A stretch of 64,000 bases of DNA from Corylus avellana (taxonomy: Eukaryota; Streptophyta; Magnoliopsida; Fagales; Betulaceae). The translations under genes and the position numbers were made by a program. Positions 1 through 10,147 of the stretch are shown here, one piece after another (position 1 is the first letter of the stretch; each line of letters begins with the position of its first letter). The notes under the pieces are model-generated. The model ran no database searches. It was not told where the DNA came from and saw nothing but the letters and a program-made list of their open reading frames with translations. The stretch covers positions 25,373,093-25,437,092 of the forward strand of contig NC_081542.1 of the NCBI RefSeq assembly GCF_901000735.1, read 5' to 3'.

Positions 1-223
1 TTTTTAAGAAACACTGAAATCACGATATGCCAAGGACTCAAGAAAAAAGGAAATATATATATACACGATGGCTAAAAAGTTGGTAGATGGCTTGCAAAGC
101 CTGGCTAAAAAGTTGGAAGATGGCTTGCAAAGCCTACGTGTGCCGTCAATTATAGAAAGATGTACATTTGATTCATGAGCTCCGATCAAGAAGGAAAAAT
201 ACAAAAAATATGACTCTGTAAGC

Positions 224-230
224 TATAAAT
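224..230 (+). promoter_or_regulatory. Putative TATA box of the AGL62-like gene
   Basis: TATAAAT lies about 270 nt upstream of the presumed ancestral start codon at 500. The same site occurs at 16305-16311 and, on the minus strand, at 5945-5951. The assignment rests on motif and distance only. Confidence 0.4.
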
Positions 231-342
231 ACATTCATAGACACCAGTCCTTCCATGGACTAAGACAGAATGTTAATCAATATATAACAACGTGACATAA
301 TTAATAAACAGCAAACACAAGAATTTTGTTCTTCATGCATGC

Positions 343-448
343 ATGCATTACCATATAATATATATACATCGCGTGGTGCATCCCATCTATATATATATAT
401 ACATCCAAGAAAATCATTTGAAGCCAAAGAACGCAGGCAATAATAATC

Positions 449-480
<32 letters not shown>

Positions 481-1008
481 TATCTCCTTTGTGTTAATCA
501 TGGAAGGGGGAAGAGGACAAGAGGGCGACAAAAGATTGAGATGAAGAGGATAGAGAATGGTGATGATCGCCTTATCACTTTCTCCAAACGAAGATCTGGG
601 ATCTACAAAATGGCTTGTGAGTTGGTAACCCTATGTGGTGCTGAGATTAGTGTTGTAGTTTTTTCGCCGGCCGGGAAGCCGTTCGTGTTTGCTCATCCTT
701 CGATGGAGTCAGTGAGCAACCGGTTTTCAAAGAGAAACCCGCCGCAGAAAGGCGATGGTTCTCATCCCCTTGTGGAGGCTCACCGGCGGGTGAGAATCAA
801 CGAGCTCAACCAGCAGTACTGTGAGCTTGTGTGGCGGCTAGAAGCGGAGAAGGATCAAGGAAAGGCGCTGCAGAGGCTGGCGAAGGCGAGGGGAAGCCAG
901 CCGGGCTGGTGGGAGGCTCCGGTTGAGGAGCTTAGCGTGGAGGAGCTCAGCCAAATGGTGAAGTCACTTGAAGAGCTCCACAAGATCTTGTATAACAAAA
1001 TCATGTAG
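343..1008 (+). CDS. AGL62-like type I (M-alpha) MADS-box protein, copy 1; damaged at both ends
   Basis: An intronless open frame of 221 codons encodes a MADS DNA-binding domain from about residue 57 (KRTRGRQKIEMKRIENGDDR) through the [10 protein letters not shown] helix and the VVVFSPAGKPF strand. A coiled-coil, K-like tail follows. Family knowledge: AGL62-class M-alpha proteins are nuclear transcription factors, with roles in endosperm development in Arabidopsis. The frame upstream of residue 57 (AT-rich, with an Asn tract from an AAT microsatellite) looks like 5' UTR. The likely ancestral ATG is at 500-502, but the five-G run at 506-510 puts it one base out of frame with the MADS domain. 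The TAG at 1006-1008 is also premature against the paralogue at 27387-28010. So this is a probable pseudogene, or a gene with an alternative start and a shortened C-terminus. The MADS domain itself is complete. Confidence 0.75.
439..483 (+). repeat. AAT trinucleotide microsatellite in the MADS 5' leader
   Basis: About 13 AAT/TAA units with one CAT interruption lie just upstream of the presumed start codon. In the open frame they read as polyasparagine. Copies of equal length occur at 5692-5736 and 16520-16564. Confidence 0.9.
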
Positions 1009-1170
1009 AAGAGACTTGGGGCCTCTTCTTCTTCTTCTTCTTCGTCTTCTTCCATTATTCCTGCAGGGAATGGTGCCCAGGGTTTCCATCTGTTTAAGGT
1101 TGATGCGTGTGGAAATGCTTCTTCTGCCGCCTTTCCTCCTGCCTATGATCTTGGAAGGGTGCATTTCTGA
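1009..1170 (+). pseudogene. Detached C-terminal segment of the AGL62-like frame
   Basis: The reading frame continues without a break past the TAG at 1006-1008 for 53 more codons to a TGA at 1168-1170. It contains a serine run and ends in His-Phe-stop. The intact paralogue at 27387-28010 also has a Ser-rich tail ending in His-Phe-stop. I infer that this is the original C-terminus, cut off by one nonsense change. Copies lie at 5005-5166 (minus) and 17090-17251 (plus). Confidence 0.65.
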
Positions 1171-1597
1171 ATAATTCTACCCGGTTGAGGATTACTTAAT
1201 TAGAAGAATGATTCTTATGCTTTTTTTTTTTAACTTATATCTAGGGGTTTGGAGTTGAAAATTTCCAAAAAAAAAATAAAAAAATTAAGCGTGTATTAGC
1301 AGGAACGGAACCAGAGAACCGAGAGGAGCCGAATTTCATGTGCTTATAATTATTGTAGATGAATTATCATACCAAAGTCACACCCTAGTTTCATCTCTTG
1401 CGTTAACCATGAAGGAAAAAACTTATTATTTGTAATTATTGCTATCAATACCATAATCTCACAAAATCTTGTCTAAATAAGCCGTCAAAGTAAATTAGAG
1501 TTAATATATAAAGCCATTGAATACTTTCTACTTTAAGGTACTCTACACGCGGTACCTGACCACCACTGTCAAGAGTCCGGCTATCAGCTCCTTCGTG

Positions 1598-1857
1598 TAG
1601 TGATAGGAAGATATAAGTTTAATCATTTAATTTATGTTCTAATACTCCCCCTCACGTGTCAGCTCAAATTCTCATTTAATAATTGAGGCCCAACACGTGA
1701 AATATTTAATTAAAATAAGAAGTGAATGACGAAATCAATGTTCGAACTCAAAATTTTTTGGCTCTGATATCATGTTAAATAATCACTTATATATCTTAAA
1801 CTATTAAAATAATAAGAAGATATAGCTTTAATTATTTAATTTATATCTTGTAATATG
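1598..1857 (-). mobile_element. TRIM-like LTR retroelement remnant
   Basis: Read on the minus strand: an AT-rich LTR ending in TTTAACA, then a primer-binding-site-like tgatatcagagcc (1760-1772 on plus), about 110 nt of non-coding spacer, a purine tract (gtgagggggag), and a partial second LTR similar to the first (1598-1644 against 1773-1857). There is no coding capacity. Copies are at 4318-4577 and 17679-17938. Confidence 0.45.
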
Positions 1858-2176
1858 TCTAAGAATTGTTGATATATAGATGTCACATTAAACTAAAGGA
1901 AGATCGTTCAGGAGGTATAGGTATACCTTCAAATAAATGATTTACTAAGTCGTAACCCAGGAAATTTCTCTTATGATTTTCAAGATGGATTATTGAATTG
2001 ATAATTCAATCATTTTATTATTTCATGAGATGCATCCTTAATATTGCTTTATAGTTTAATCACTACGTACATTTTACGAAACCTAAATCATTTTTTTTAA
2101 AAAAAAATCATTACCCATCTCTCTTTTTCATGAAAAAGCTAAAAATTAAATTTGAATCATTAAACACGTAGGGTAA

Positions 2177-2665
2177 GAGCATTCACAATGGGATAGCCAG
2201 ATTTTTATGCAAATTGGCTTCTCAATACTCACTTTTTATCTAGTTTAGCTAATGGATTTTTAAATTCCTCTACATTCAATTAGCTATATTTCTATCTATT
2301 CTATGAAAATAATCTTTTATTTTTAATTTTTTTTATTAATTTTAATTCAAAAAACCATTTCCATGAAAAAAAAAACACCAAAAACAACCAACCAACCAAC
2401 CAATCACCACTTTTATCTAGTTTAGTTTAATTTTGAAAAGATTTGGGAGAAAACAGATGAGAGAAACAATAAAAAATAAAATAACTCTCTTGAAAAGTGT
2501 TGCTACATTTAGCTTTTTTTTTTTTTTTGTACTCTTCCAATCAAATATCCATTTTGCTTCTGTTTTTTTTTTTTTTTTTGGCTAATCGAATGTAGGGTTT
2601 TTTTTACAAATTTGAAGAGTCATTTTAGATAAAAGTAGTATTTGGCTCTTTCATTGTAAATGCTC
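2177..2665. mobile_element. Tourist-like (PIF/Harbinger) MITE
   Basis: Terminal inverted repeats (TIRs) gagcattcacaatg and cattgtaaatgctc are flanked by TAA on both sides (2174-2176 and 2666-2668). That fits the 3-bp TSD of PIF/Harbinger elements. It is 489 bp, AT-rich and non-coding. The superfamily rests on TSD length and size, not on a database match. Confidence 0.6.
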
Positions 2666-2692
2666 TAAGTAAACCAAATCGTTTTTAGAAGG

Positions 2693-2792
2693 NNNNNNNN
2701 NNNNNNNNNNNNNNNNNNNNNNNNNNNNNNNNNNNNNNNNNNNNNNNNNNNNNNNNNNNNNNNNNNNNNNNNNNNNNNNNNNNNNNNNNNNN
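2693..2792. other. Assembly gap, 100 N
   Basis: Exactly 100 N, a fixed-size scaffold placeholder. It sits at the centre of the palindrome formed by block A copies 1 and 2. Confidence 0.99.
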
Positions 2793-3482
2793 AGAATGAT
2801 AATAAATGACTTAATAATATTAAAGAAAACATATGAGAAATAACACTTGATAGTACTTATTAGAGTAGGATGGAGGAAATTTCTTCCAAACTAGTTTGGA
2901 ATAAATGTATGTCCGTTTAAAACTACAAGATAATGCACGCAAAAAGCCTTACGTTTTATTATATTTTTAAGAGAAATGGTATGGGTCAATAAGTTCGCTC
3001 ATATTTAGCCCATATTTTCCTACAAATTAAATAGATCAACCATTAAATTTATGGGGTCCACATAAGTTTACAATCTAATGATTACTTTGTAAGATGAAAT
3101 TGACTAAATATTAAAAAAAATATTGACCCCTAACATTTATCTATTTTTAATATTTATAAAGAAAAACAAACAGCTTATAAGGTTTATAGTATATAAGTGA
3201 TTCAGCATATTCATGTCAAATGATTCTTACATTGCAAAGGGTAAGGCACTATGGTGTATGTTATTACAAGAAATTTGGTTTTTGACGACGACAAAAAGTC
3301 GTTTTTAAAAGTCTCAATGTTGTCATGAATAACTTTTAGCGACGACAAGTTGTTGCTTTGTCATGAAAGGTTATTAACGACAACTTTAATGTCGTTGGTA
3401 ATATTTTCTTATGATCCCACTTCTATACATGCAGCATTAAAACCAATGAGGTTGAGCTTCTTTTCGCCTTCCAATTTGTTCA
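2793..3482. repeat. Block B, inverted copy (start of contig 2)
   Basis: This block is the reverse complement of 18774-19463 (sum 22256). Its first base pairs with 19463, the last base of the TSD flanking the full-length LINE, so contig 2 stops exactly where that LINE starts in contig 3. It is AT-rich, has no gene, and includes a CACTA-like terminus. Confidence 0.93.
3262..3405. mobile_element. CACTA-like terminal fragment
   Basis: The sequence ttattacaagaaatttgg resembles a mutated CACTACAAGAAA terminus. It is followed by short inverted motifs (gacgacgacaaaaagtcg and similar) like CACTA subterminal repeats. No coding region remains. A copy is at 18851-18994. Confidence 0.35.
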
Positions 3483-3509
3483 CCTTCTAAAAACGATTTG
3501 GTTTACTTA

Positions 3510-3998
3510 GAGCATTTACAATGAAAGAGCCAAATACTACTTTTATCTAAAATGACTCTTCAAATTTGTAAAAAAAACCCTACATTCGATTAGCCAAAAA
3601 AAAAAAAAAAAACAGAAGCAAAATGGATATTTGATTGGAAGAGTACAAAAAAAAAAAAAAAGCTAAATGTAGCAACACTTTTCAAGAGAGTTATTTTATT
3701 TTTTATTGTTTCTCTCATCTGTTTTCTCCCAAATCTTTTCAAAATTAAACTAAACTAGATAAAAGTGGTGATTGGTTGGTTGGTTGGTTGTTTTTGGTGT
3801 TTTTTTTTTCATGGAAATGGTTTTTTGAATTAAAATTAATAAAAAAAATTAAAAATAAAAGATTATTTTCATAGAATAGATAGAAATATAGCTAATTGAA
3901 TGTAGAGGAATTTAAAAATCCATTAGCTAAACTAGATAAAAAGTGAGTATTGAGAAGCCAATTTGCATAAAAATCTGGCTATCCCATTGTGAATGCTC
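3510..3998. mobile_element. Tourist-like MITE, block A copy 2
   Basis: Mirror image of the MITE at 2177-2665, with the same TIRs and flanking TAA/TTA. Confidence 0.6.
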
Positions 3999-4317
3999 TT
4001 ACCCTACGTGTTTAATGATTCAAATTTAATTTTTAGCTTTTTCATGAAAAAGAGAGATGGGTAATGATTTTTTTTTAAAAAAAATGATTTAGGTTTCGTA
4101 AAATGTACGTAGTGATTAAACTATAAAGCAATATTAAGGATGCATCTCATGAAATAATAAAATGATTGAATTATCAATTCAATAATCCATCTTGAAAATC
4201 ATAAGAGAAATTTCCTGGGTTACGACTTAGTAAATCATTTATTTGAAGGTATACCTATACCTCCTGAACGATCTTCCTTTAGTTTAATGTGACATCTATA
4301 TATCAACAATTCTTAGA

Positions 4318-4577
4318 CATATTACAAGATATAAATTAAATAATTAAAGCTATATCTTCTTATTATTTTAATAGTTTAAGATATATAAGTGATTATTTAA
4401 CATGATATCAGAGCCAAAAAATTTTGAGTTCGAACATTGATTTCGTCATTCACTTCTTATTTTAATTAAATATTTCACGTGTTGGGCCTCAATTATTAAA
4501 TGAGAATTTGAGCTGACACGTGAGGGGGAGTATTAGAACATAAATTAAATGATTAAACTTATATCTTCCTATCACTA
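4318..4577 (+). mobile_element. TRIM-like element, block A copy 2
   Basis: Mirror of 1598-1857. In this orientation the primer-binding-site-like tgatatcagagcc is read directly at 4403-4415. Confidence 0.45.
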
Positions 4578-5166
4578 CACGAAGGAGCTGATAGCCGGAC
4601 TCTTGACAGTGGTGGTCAGGTACCGCGTGTAGAGTACCTTAAAGTAGAAAGTATTCAATGGCTTTATATATTAACTCTAATTTACTTTGACGGCTTATTT
4701 AGACAAGATTTTGTGAGATTATGGTATTGATAGCAATAATTACAAATAATAAGTTTTTTCCTTCATGGTTAACGCAAGAGATGAAACTAGGGTGTGACTT
4801 TGGTATGATAATTCATCTACAATAATTATAAGCACATGAAATTCGGCTCCTCTCGGTTCTCTGGTTCCGTTCCTGCTAATACACGCTTAATTTTTTTATT
4901 TTTTTTTTGGAAATTTTCAACTCCAAACCCCTAGATATAAGTTAAAAAAAAAAAGCATAAGAATCATTCTTCTAATTAAGTAATCCTCAACCGGGTAGAA
5001 TTATTCAGAAATGCACCCTTCCAAGATCATAGGCAGGAGGAAAGGCGGCAGAAGAAGCATTTCCACACGCATCAACCTTAAACAGATGGAAACCCTGGGC
5101 ACCATTCCCTGCAGGAATAATGGAAGAAGACGAAGAAGAAGAAGAAGAAGAGGCCCCAAGTCTCTT

Positions 5167-5694
5167 CTACATGATTTTGTTATACAAGATCTTGTGGAGC
5201 TCTTCAAGTGACTTCACCATTTGGCTGAGCTCCTCCACGCTAAGCTCCTCAACCGGAGCCTCCCACCAGCCCGGCTGGCTTCCCCTCGCCTTCGCCAGCC
5301 TCTGCAGCGCCTTTCCTTGATCCTTCTCCGCTTCTAGCCGCCACACAAGCTCACAGTACTGCTGGTTGAGCTCGTTGATTCTCACCCGCCGGTGAGCCTC
5401 CACAAGGGGATGAGAACCATCGCCTTTCTGCGGCGGGTTTCTCTTTGAAAACCGGTTGCTCACTGACTCCATCGAAGGATGAGCAAACACGAACGGCTTC
5501 CCGGCCGGCGAAAAAACTACAACACTAATCTCAGCACCACATAGGGTTACCAACTCACAAGCCATTTTGTAGATCCCAGATCTTCGTTTGGAGAAAGTGA
5601 TAAGGCGATCATCACCATTCTCTATCCTCTTCATCTCAATCTTTTGTCGCCCTCTTGTCCTCTTCCCCCTTCCATGATTAACACAAAGGAGATA

Positions 5695-5726
<32 letters not shown>

Positions 5727-5832
5727 GATTATTATTGCCTGCGTTCTTTGGCTTCAAATGATTTTCTTGGATGTATATATATATATAGATGGGATGCACC
5801 ACGCGATGTATATATATTATATGGTAATGCAT
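5167..5832 (-). CDS. AGL62-like MADS-box protein, copy 2 (inverted); same lesions as copy 1
   Basis: The predicted protein is identical to the one at 343-1008, including the out-of-frame ATG (5673-5675) beside the five-G run and the early TAG (5167-5169). It has the MADS domain followed by a coiled-coil segment and no introns. Because the surrounding 2.7 kb is the same in all three copies, I do not count this as an independent gene. It is most likely the same locus carried on a contig placed in reverse orientation. If the inverted duplication is real, it would be a very young paralogue. Confidence 0.7.
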
Positions 5833-5944
5833 GCATGCATGAAGAACAAAATTCTTGTGTTTGCTGTTTATTAATTATGTCACGTTGTTATATATTGATT
5901 AACATTCTGTCTTAGTCCATGGAAGGACTGGTGTCTATGAATGT

Positions 5945-5951
5945 ATTTATA
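5945..5951 (-). promoter_or_regulatory. Putative TATA box, MADS copy 2
   Basis: Mirror of the TATAAAT at 224-230. Confidence 0.4.
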
Positions 5952-6445
5952 GCTTACAGAGTCATATTTTTTGTATTTTTCCTTCTTGATCGGAGCTCAT
6001 GAATCAAATGTACATCTTTCTATAATTGACGGCACACGTAGGCTTTGCAAGCCATCTTCCAACTTTTTAGCCAGGCTTTGCAAGCCATCTACCAACTTTT
6101 TAGCCATCGTGTATATATATATTTCCTTTTTTCTTGAGTCCTTGGCATATCGTGATTTCAGTGTTTCTTAAAAACACGCTACAAAAATTTGGTAAAATAG
6201 TGAGACGTGGAATGTGACATTTTAAGCCTAAAAAACATCTCTATTTAATTAGGGACGTTCAAACTTCGAATAGTGGCATTTTGCAAATATATGTCTTTAA
6301 ACATAGTGACTGGAATAAAAACGCAAGAGTTTTTAAACATGTTGTTTGGGTCTCACTAACGAGTGTGTACATGTGGTTTGGGGCCTCACTAACGAGCGTG
6401 TACTAAGGTAAGAATTCGACTCTTGAAATAAAAATCTTTAATCCT

Positions 6446-6453
6446 ATTAATAT
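6446..6453. repeat. 8-bp TSD of the hAT-like shell, left
   Basis: ATTAATAT lies directly before the TIR taggggtgaaaa and is repeated exactly at 10202-10209 after the opposite TIR. Confidence 0.7.
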
Positions 6454-6860
6454 TAGGGGTGAAAAGGCAGGCAGTTAATAATCACCTGCTAACCGTTAAA
6501 AGCTAACCGTTTTTGTAGGCGGTTAGGAAAAACCGCTAACCGCCTAGGCGGTTACGGTTAGGGGTTAGCGGTTCTATCTATCTATCTATATATATATAAA
6601 TGATGTCATATGTAGTGGGGTATTATCATATTACTATATAAAGGACGTGGTTTTGATTTTTTTTTTTTTTAATAAAAAAATTGAACTTTTTAATTTTTTT
6701 TTTTTAAAAAGCGGTTAGCAGTTATTAAGATTATTAATCACTAACTGCCGACCGCATAGGCAACTAGCGGAGGCCATTAGTGAATTTTACTAACCGCATA
6801 AGCGGTTAGTAAATCCAAGAGGCACAAAGTTCGAGGAAATTACCCTCTCAAACGGTAGTA

Positions 6861-7067
6861 AATCCAAGAGAAAATGCAAGTGCAATCGTTTTGAGCAGTG
6901 GTAAAGATGTTGAGATTCCAGTAAAGGCAGCCCCTGCATTGTCGAAGCAAGAAAAGGAGAAAAACGTCGTTGCAGACAGGAACGTTCCCAATGACGATGA
7001 CATACCTAAGCGTAAGTTTCCGCCTCTTTCTGATTATAAACCAGTACCTCCTTTTCCTCAGGCTTAG
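6861..7067 (+). pseudogene. Ty3/gypsy gag fragment (Athila-like linker)
   Basis: A 68-codon open stretch begins NPRENASAIVLSSGK and ends PPFPQA-stop. This pattern (NPRENxxAIxLRSGK ... PPFPQ) is familiar from the gag-protease linker of Athila-type gypsy elements. No protease or RT follows, because an unrelated LTR begins 20 nt downstream. It is a dead fragment. The mirror copy is at 15189-15395. Confidence 0.5.
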
Positions 7068-7447
7068 GTTCTCATCTTAGTAAAGATTGTAGCGTCCTAG
7101 ATTTTTAAAGTCTTATTTTAGAGATATTTATTTGATAATATATTATTCATTAGGTAATGATATTTCTTTTGAGGTGGAGATATTTATTGATAATATTAGG
7201 TAATAATATTTATTCTTGAGGAATTTATTAGATCTTATGAATATTATTGGAATGAATATTGATTTGAGGTTATTATATTATGATGTTGATTATTTTATTG
7301 GGAGATTTAAGAGTTATGATAATTGATGATTGATTGATATAATTTAGAGTATGATTGTAATAATCGGTGATTAATTTTATGAGTGAGGAATTTGTGGGAT
7401 TCAGATTTTTAAGGGAAATTAGGTGAAAATAGTATTGGAGATTTTAT

Positions 7448-8348
7448 CCTTGGTGCCCTATCTGTAATCTAGAAGTGGAGTCCACAATCCATATACTATG
7501 GAGCTGTAGTTCAGCACAAGACGTATGGTGTGTCAGTGATCGCATTTTCCAAAAGAGAAGCAATGTGGAAGGGGGATTTCGTGAACTGGCTGAATACTTC
7601 CTAGAGCAAAAGGTGGAGGACTGTTTAGAAAAATTTGCGCTGATTGCTAGGAACATATGGTTCAGGCGGAATAAACGGGTTCATGAAGGGTTATTTACAC
7701 ACCCTACTGAAATCGCAAATTGTGCTTCTCGCTCGTTACAGGAATTCAAACACGCAGCTGCTGGAGATGTTAGAGAAGTTTCGCTTGGCCAAGATCTAAT
7801 AATGAAATGGGGAAAACCGCCGGTGGGTTATGTCAAGGCAAACTGTGATGCGGCAATAGATGGCAAAAATGGCAGAATGGGACTCGGTGTCGTTATACGA
7901 GATCACGATGGAATTGTTAGAGCAGCTCGAAGCATTACAAAATTGGGTTTCTTGGACCCAACATCTGCAGAAATTCTGGCCATGCTTCAAGGAGCGATGT
8001 TGTGCAAAGAACTGGATTTCAAGAACGTTATCTTGGAAGGAGATGCTCAGGTGGTGATCTCGGCACTGTAGAACAACGACAAATTGGATTGTAGATGGGG
8101 TCAACTCATTGCTGATGTGCGAACTACTCTCCAATACACCCAAACCTGGATTGTTGGCCATGTTCGTCGGGAAAGAAATAAAGCGGCACATGGTTTGGCT
8201 CAAGCAGCCTCCCACAATGTTATAGATAAAACTTGGATGATGTCCATCCCAGAGTGCATTTGTGACATTGTAATGACAGAGATTAGTCTCTAGTCTTGTT
8301 ATTCCGTATAAATGAGAATCTACGAATCATTTGCAAAAAAAAAAAAAA
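7448..8348 (+). mobile_element. 5'-truncated L1-type LINE insertion with TSD and poly(A)
   Basis: The 901-bp insert ends in a run of 13 A and is flanked by the 17-bp direct repeat agtattggagattttat (7431-7447 and 8349-8365). The mirror copy of this DNA (near 14805-14826) has the site once and no insert, so it is an authentic pre-insertion allele. This is target-primed reverse transcription with 5' truncation. Confidence 0.9.
7449..8293 (+). pseudogene. LINE ORF2 C-terminus: zf-RVT plus RNase H, one stop
   Basis: The frame opens in the zinc-binding RT-associated domain (CPIC ... HILWSC). It runs into an RNase H domain (NCDAAIDGKNGRMGLGVVIR, then LEGDAQVV). An in-frame TAG at 8069-8071 breaks it, and the same frame continues to a stop at 8291-8293 (WIVGHVRRERNKAAHGLAQ). 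It resembles the C-terminus of the intact LINE ORF2 at 19513-23637 in domain order, but the sequence differs clearly, so it belongs to another subfamily. It lacks endonuclease and RT, so it has no activity of its own. Confidence 0.85.
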
Positions 8349-9176
8349 AGTATTGGAGATTTTATTAGATTTGTTTTTAATAAATTGTAGTGTTTGCCTT
8401 GGTGACCGTGTTGTATTGTAGTGGGAAAGAGAGAATTTCTTCTTTTTTTCCTTCTCACGTACAACCCCATTATTTTTTTCTTTTCTTTTGTTTTTCTTTC
8501 CTCCCTCTTGCCTATTTAAGTCACTCTTTCTTGCCTCAACCGAACCAGAGAAGAGGGAGAGTGAGAGATTGAGATAAGTCAGAGAAAGGAGATTGAGAGG
8601 AAGAAAGAAAGAGAGTTCGGCGAGAGAGAGAGAGAGAGAGTTAGTGATTGGGAAATTTTGATTAAAGATTAACTGCAGCATGAATGAGTTTTAAGAAGTA
8701 ATTACCTTTGATGATTCATTCTTGTAACCCACTGTAAGTACTCTTACTTACTGAGTATGATATTGATATTTAATAATATAGATCTTTATATTTTTATTAA
8801 ATATCTGGCTTTTTGATATAATTGCTTCAACAGTGATTTATATTATCATAAATCAATTGACTAATTACTTTACAGTTTTTTTGTAGTGCTTGCAAGAATG
8901 GAAAGTTAAGGTAATTATGCAGTTGTGATTAGAGATTCATATTGAGATGTACAGAGATTCCAAGTTGGTTAAGTTTTGTCTAGAGTTTAGACTGTTGAAT
9001 AGATTTGTATAAATACCTTGTACGACATAGCTTTGGGTATTTTTGTATAAAGAAAATATTTTTAATGGTATTATTTTGTTTTGATAATTTTAGTTTTTCC
9101 ACAGTGTGAGATTATTTCAGCGTAACACTCAATTTTATTTACAAAGAAAAGAAGAGAAATTTCGGGATGTTACAAA

Positions 9177-9189
9177 TGGTATCAGAGCA
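9177..9189 (+). promoter_or_regulatory. LTR-retrotransposon primer-binding site
   Basis: TGGTATCAGAGCA, complementary to the 3' end of initiator tRNA-Met, lies 2 nt after the LTR end at 9174. The mirror is at 13985-13997. Confidence 0.8.
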
Positions 9190-9593
9190 TTATCCAGCCT
9201 GAGATGGTGAGAGCGTGCACAAGCCTATGAGGGTCCCTAATGGACATACGTTGGTGATGCCAAAAGTGGGTTATATTATAATGGTGTCAGTTAAGACACA
9301 ATGAAAAGTATAAGGGCCAAAAGTTAAGGGCCGAGAATGAAGAAATTCCCTAAGGATTGCCAACGGTGACATTGGTGCCCAAGAAGAGTGCTTGTGGCAT
9401 CTCACATCGCCTGGGTATGGAACATGTTATGGTATTTATTCTATGAATGGAATGAATTTAAAAGTTATATGGTAACTTGAGTAAGTTATGGTTTAAGTAT
9501 GATTTGTTTTTAATTTGAGTCGCTCAATTTGAAGATAGGTGATAATTTATGGGCTTTAATTTCGATGACGAAATTCCTTTAAAGAGGGAAGAT

Positions 9594-9652
9594 TGTAGTG
9601 TCCCAGATTTTTAAAGTCTTATTTTAGAGATATTTATTTGATGAAATATTAT
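9594..9652 (+). mobile_element. Truncated 3' LTR of the same gypsy-type element
   Basis: TGTAGTGTCC and the next ~50 nt match the LTR start at 7088. It is preceded by a purine-rich gaggga tract and by ttcgatgacgaaattcc, a typical end of a gypsy pol region. It breaks off at the copia-like remnant that starts near 9653. Confidence 0.65.
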
Positions 9653-10147
9653 TAGAAATGGGTCTTGGGCCTAACTCAACCCAAAAGCTAGCTCAAGAGT
9701 TGAGGTTTCCCCTCAACTTATAAATGACCCATCTCCTTAATACCCAAGCAATGTGGGACTTCCAACACGCCCCCTCACGTGTGGCGGGAGGACATCCAAG
9801 CCAACACGTGCGACAATGGATGACGGTGGGCCACAGCCAATTGTGATAGGTTCTGATACCATGTAGAAAAAGACAACAGAAAGATAATTGTAAAGAAGAA
9901 TTTGTATTTCTGATGTGTTTTGAATTGTACAATGGAATTGCCTATTTATAGTTGAATGAGGCCCTAAAAGAAAGGAAATACAATAATTACAAAATAATAC
10001 AATAATTACAGAATAAATTAACTTGCAAGAAAACAATCTCTATAAGGAAATTAACTTAGCAACCAAGCCAAGAGTAGGGACCAAGTAATTTGGCAACCAA
10101 GCCAAGAGTAGGGACCAAGCAAAGAGAGGATTCATAATATTCTAACA
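9653..10147 (-). mobile_element. Copia-like/TRIM-like LTR remnant
   Basis: Read on the minus strand from 10147: TGTTAGAATATTATG, a TATA-like element (ctataaatagg), an LTR end ctaca, then TGGTATCAGAACC (primer-binding site), a short spacer, a gtgagggggcg purine tract and a second TGTTGGAAG start. There is no coding region. The two LTR starts differ, so it may be a recombinant. The mirror is at 13027-13521. Confidence 0.5.

Larger units (their letters stand above)
1..2692. repeat. Block A, copy 1 (end of contig 1)
   Basis: This block matches 16082-18773 in direct orientation (constant offset 16081, so no indels) and 3483-6174 as reverse complement (paired positions sum to 6175). Even a 17-nt homopolymer near 2563-2579 has the same length in all three copies. 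It holds an AGL62-like gene, a TRIM-like retroelement and a Tourist-like MITE, and it ends at an N gap. Identical homopolymers argue for one sequence used three times rather than three old duplicates. Confidence 0.95.
3483..6174. repeat. Block A, copy 2, inverted
   Basis: This is the reverse complement of 1-2692 and, with sum 22256, of 16082-18773. It has no indels against either. It lies inside contig 2. Confidence 0.95.
7088..9174 (+). mobile_element. Ty3/gypsy-type LTR, split by a LINE insertion
   Basis: It starts TGTAGCGTCC and ends GGGATGTTACA, followed after 2 nt by a tRNA-Met-type primer-binding site. Without the 918-bp insertion it is 1169 bp, exactly as in the mirror copy at 14000-15168. 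A CT/GA-rich, gene-like 5' leader lies near 8560-8640. The internal region (9175-9593) is only about 420 bp and non-coding, so the element is deleted or non-autonomous. Confidence 0.7.

Noticed and set aside
343..510. N-terminal extension with polyasparagine as a real part of the MADS protein
   Set aside because: It is AT-repeat leader with TATA-like and microsatellite sequence; the paralogue starts right at the MADS domain. Kept only as the open frame that exists.
964..1174. Arg-rich and Leu-rich ORFs on both strands at the MADS 3' end (and their mirrors near 5001-5211 and 17045-17255)
   Set aside because: They are shadows of the TCT repeat and of the detached MADS tail; no start context or domain.
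8283..8681. Basic ORF of 132 codons on the minus strand (114 in the mirror copy)
   Set aside because: Lies in the CT/GA-rich LTR leader; its length changes with the LINE insertion and it has no domain.
9177..9189. tRNA gene near TGGTATCAGAGC
   Set aside because: Only the 3' tRNA complement is present; it is an LTR primer-binding site. I found no full tRNA or rRNA gene in the window.
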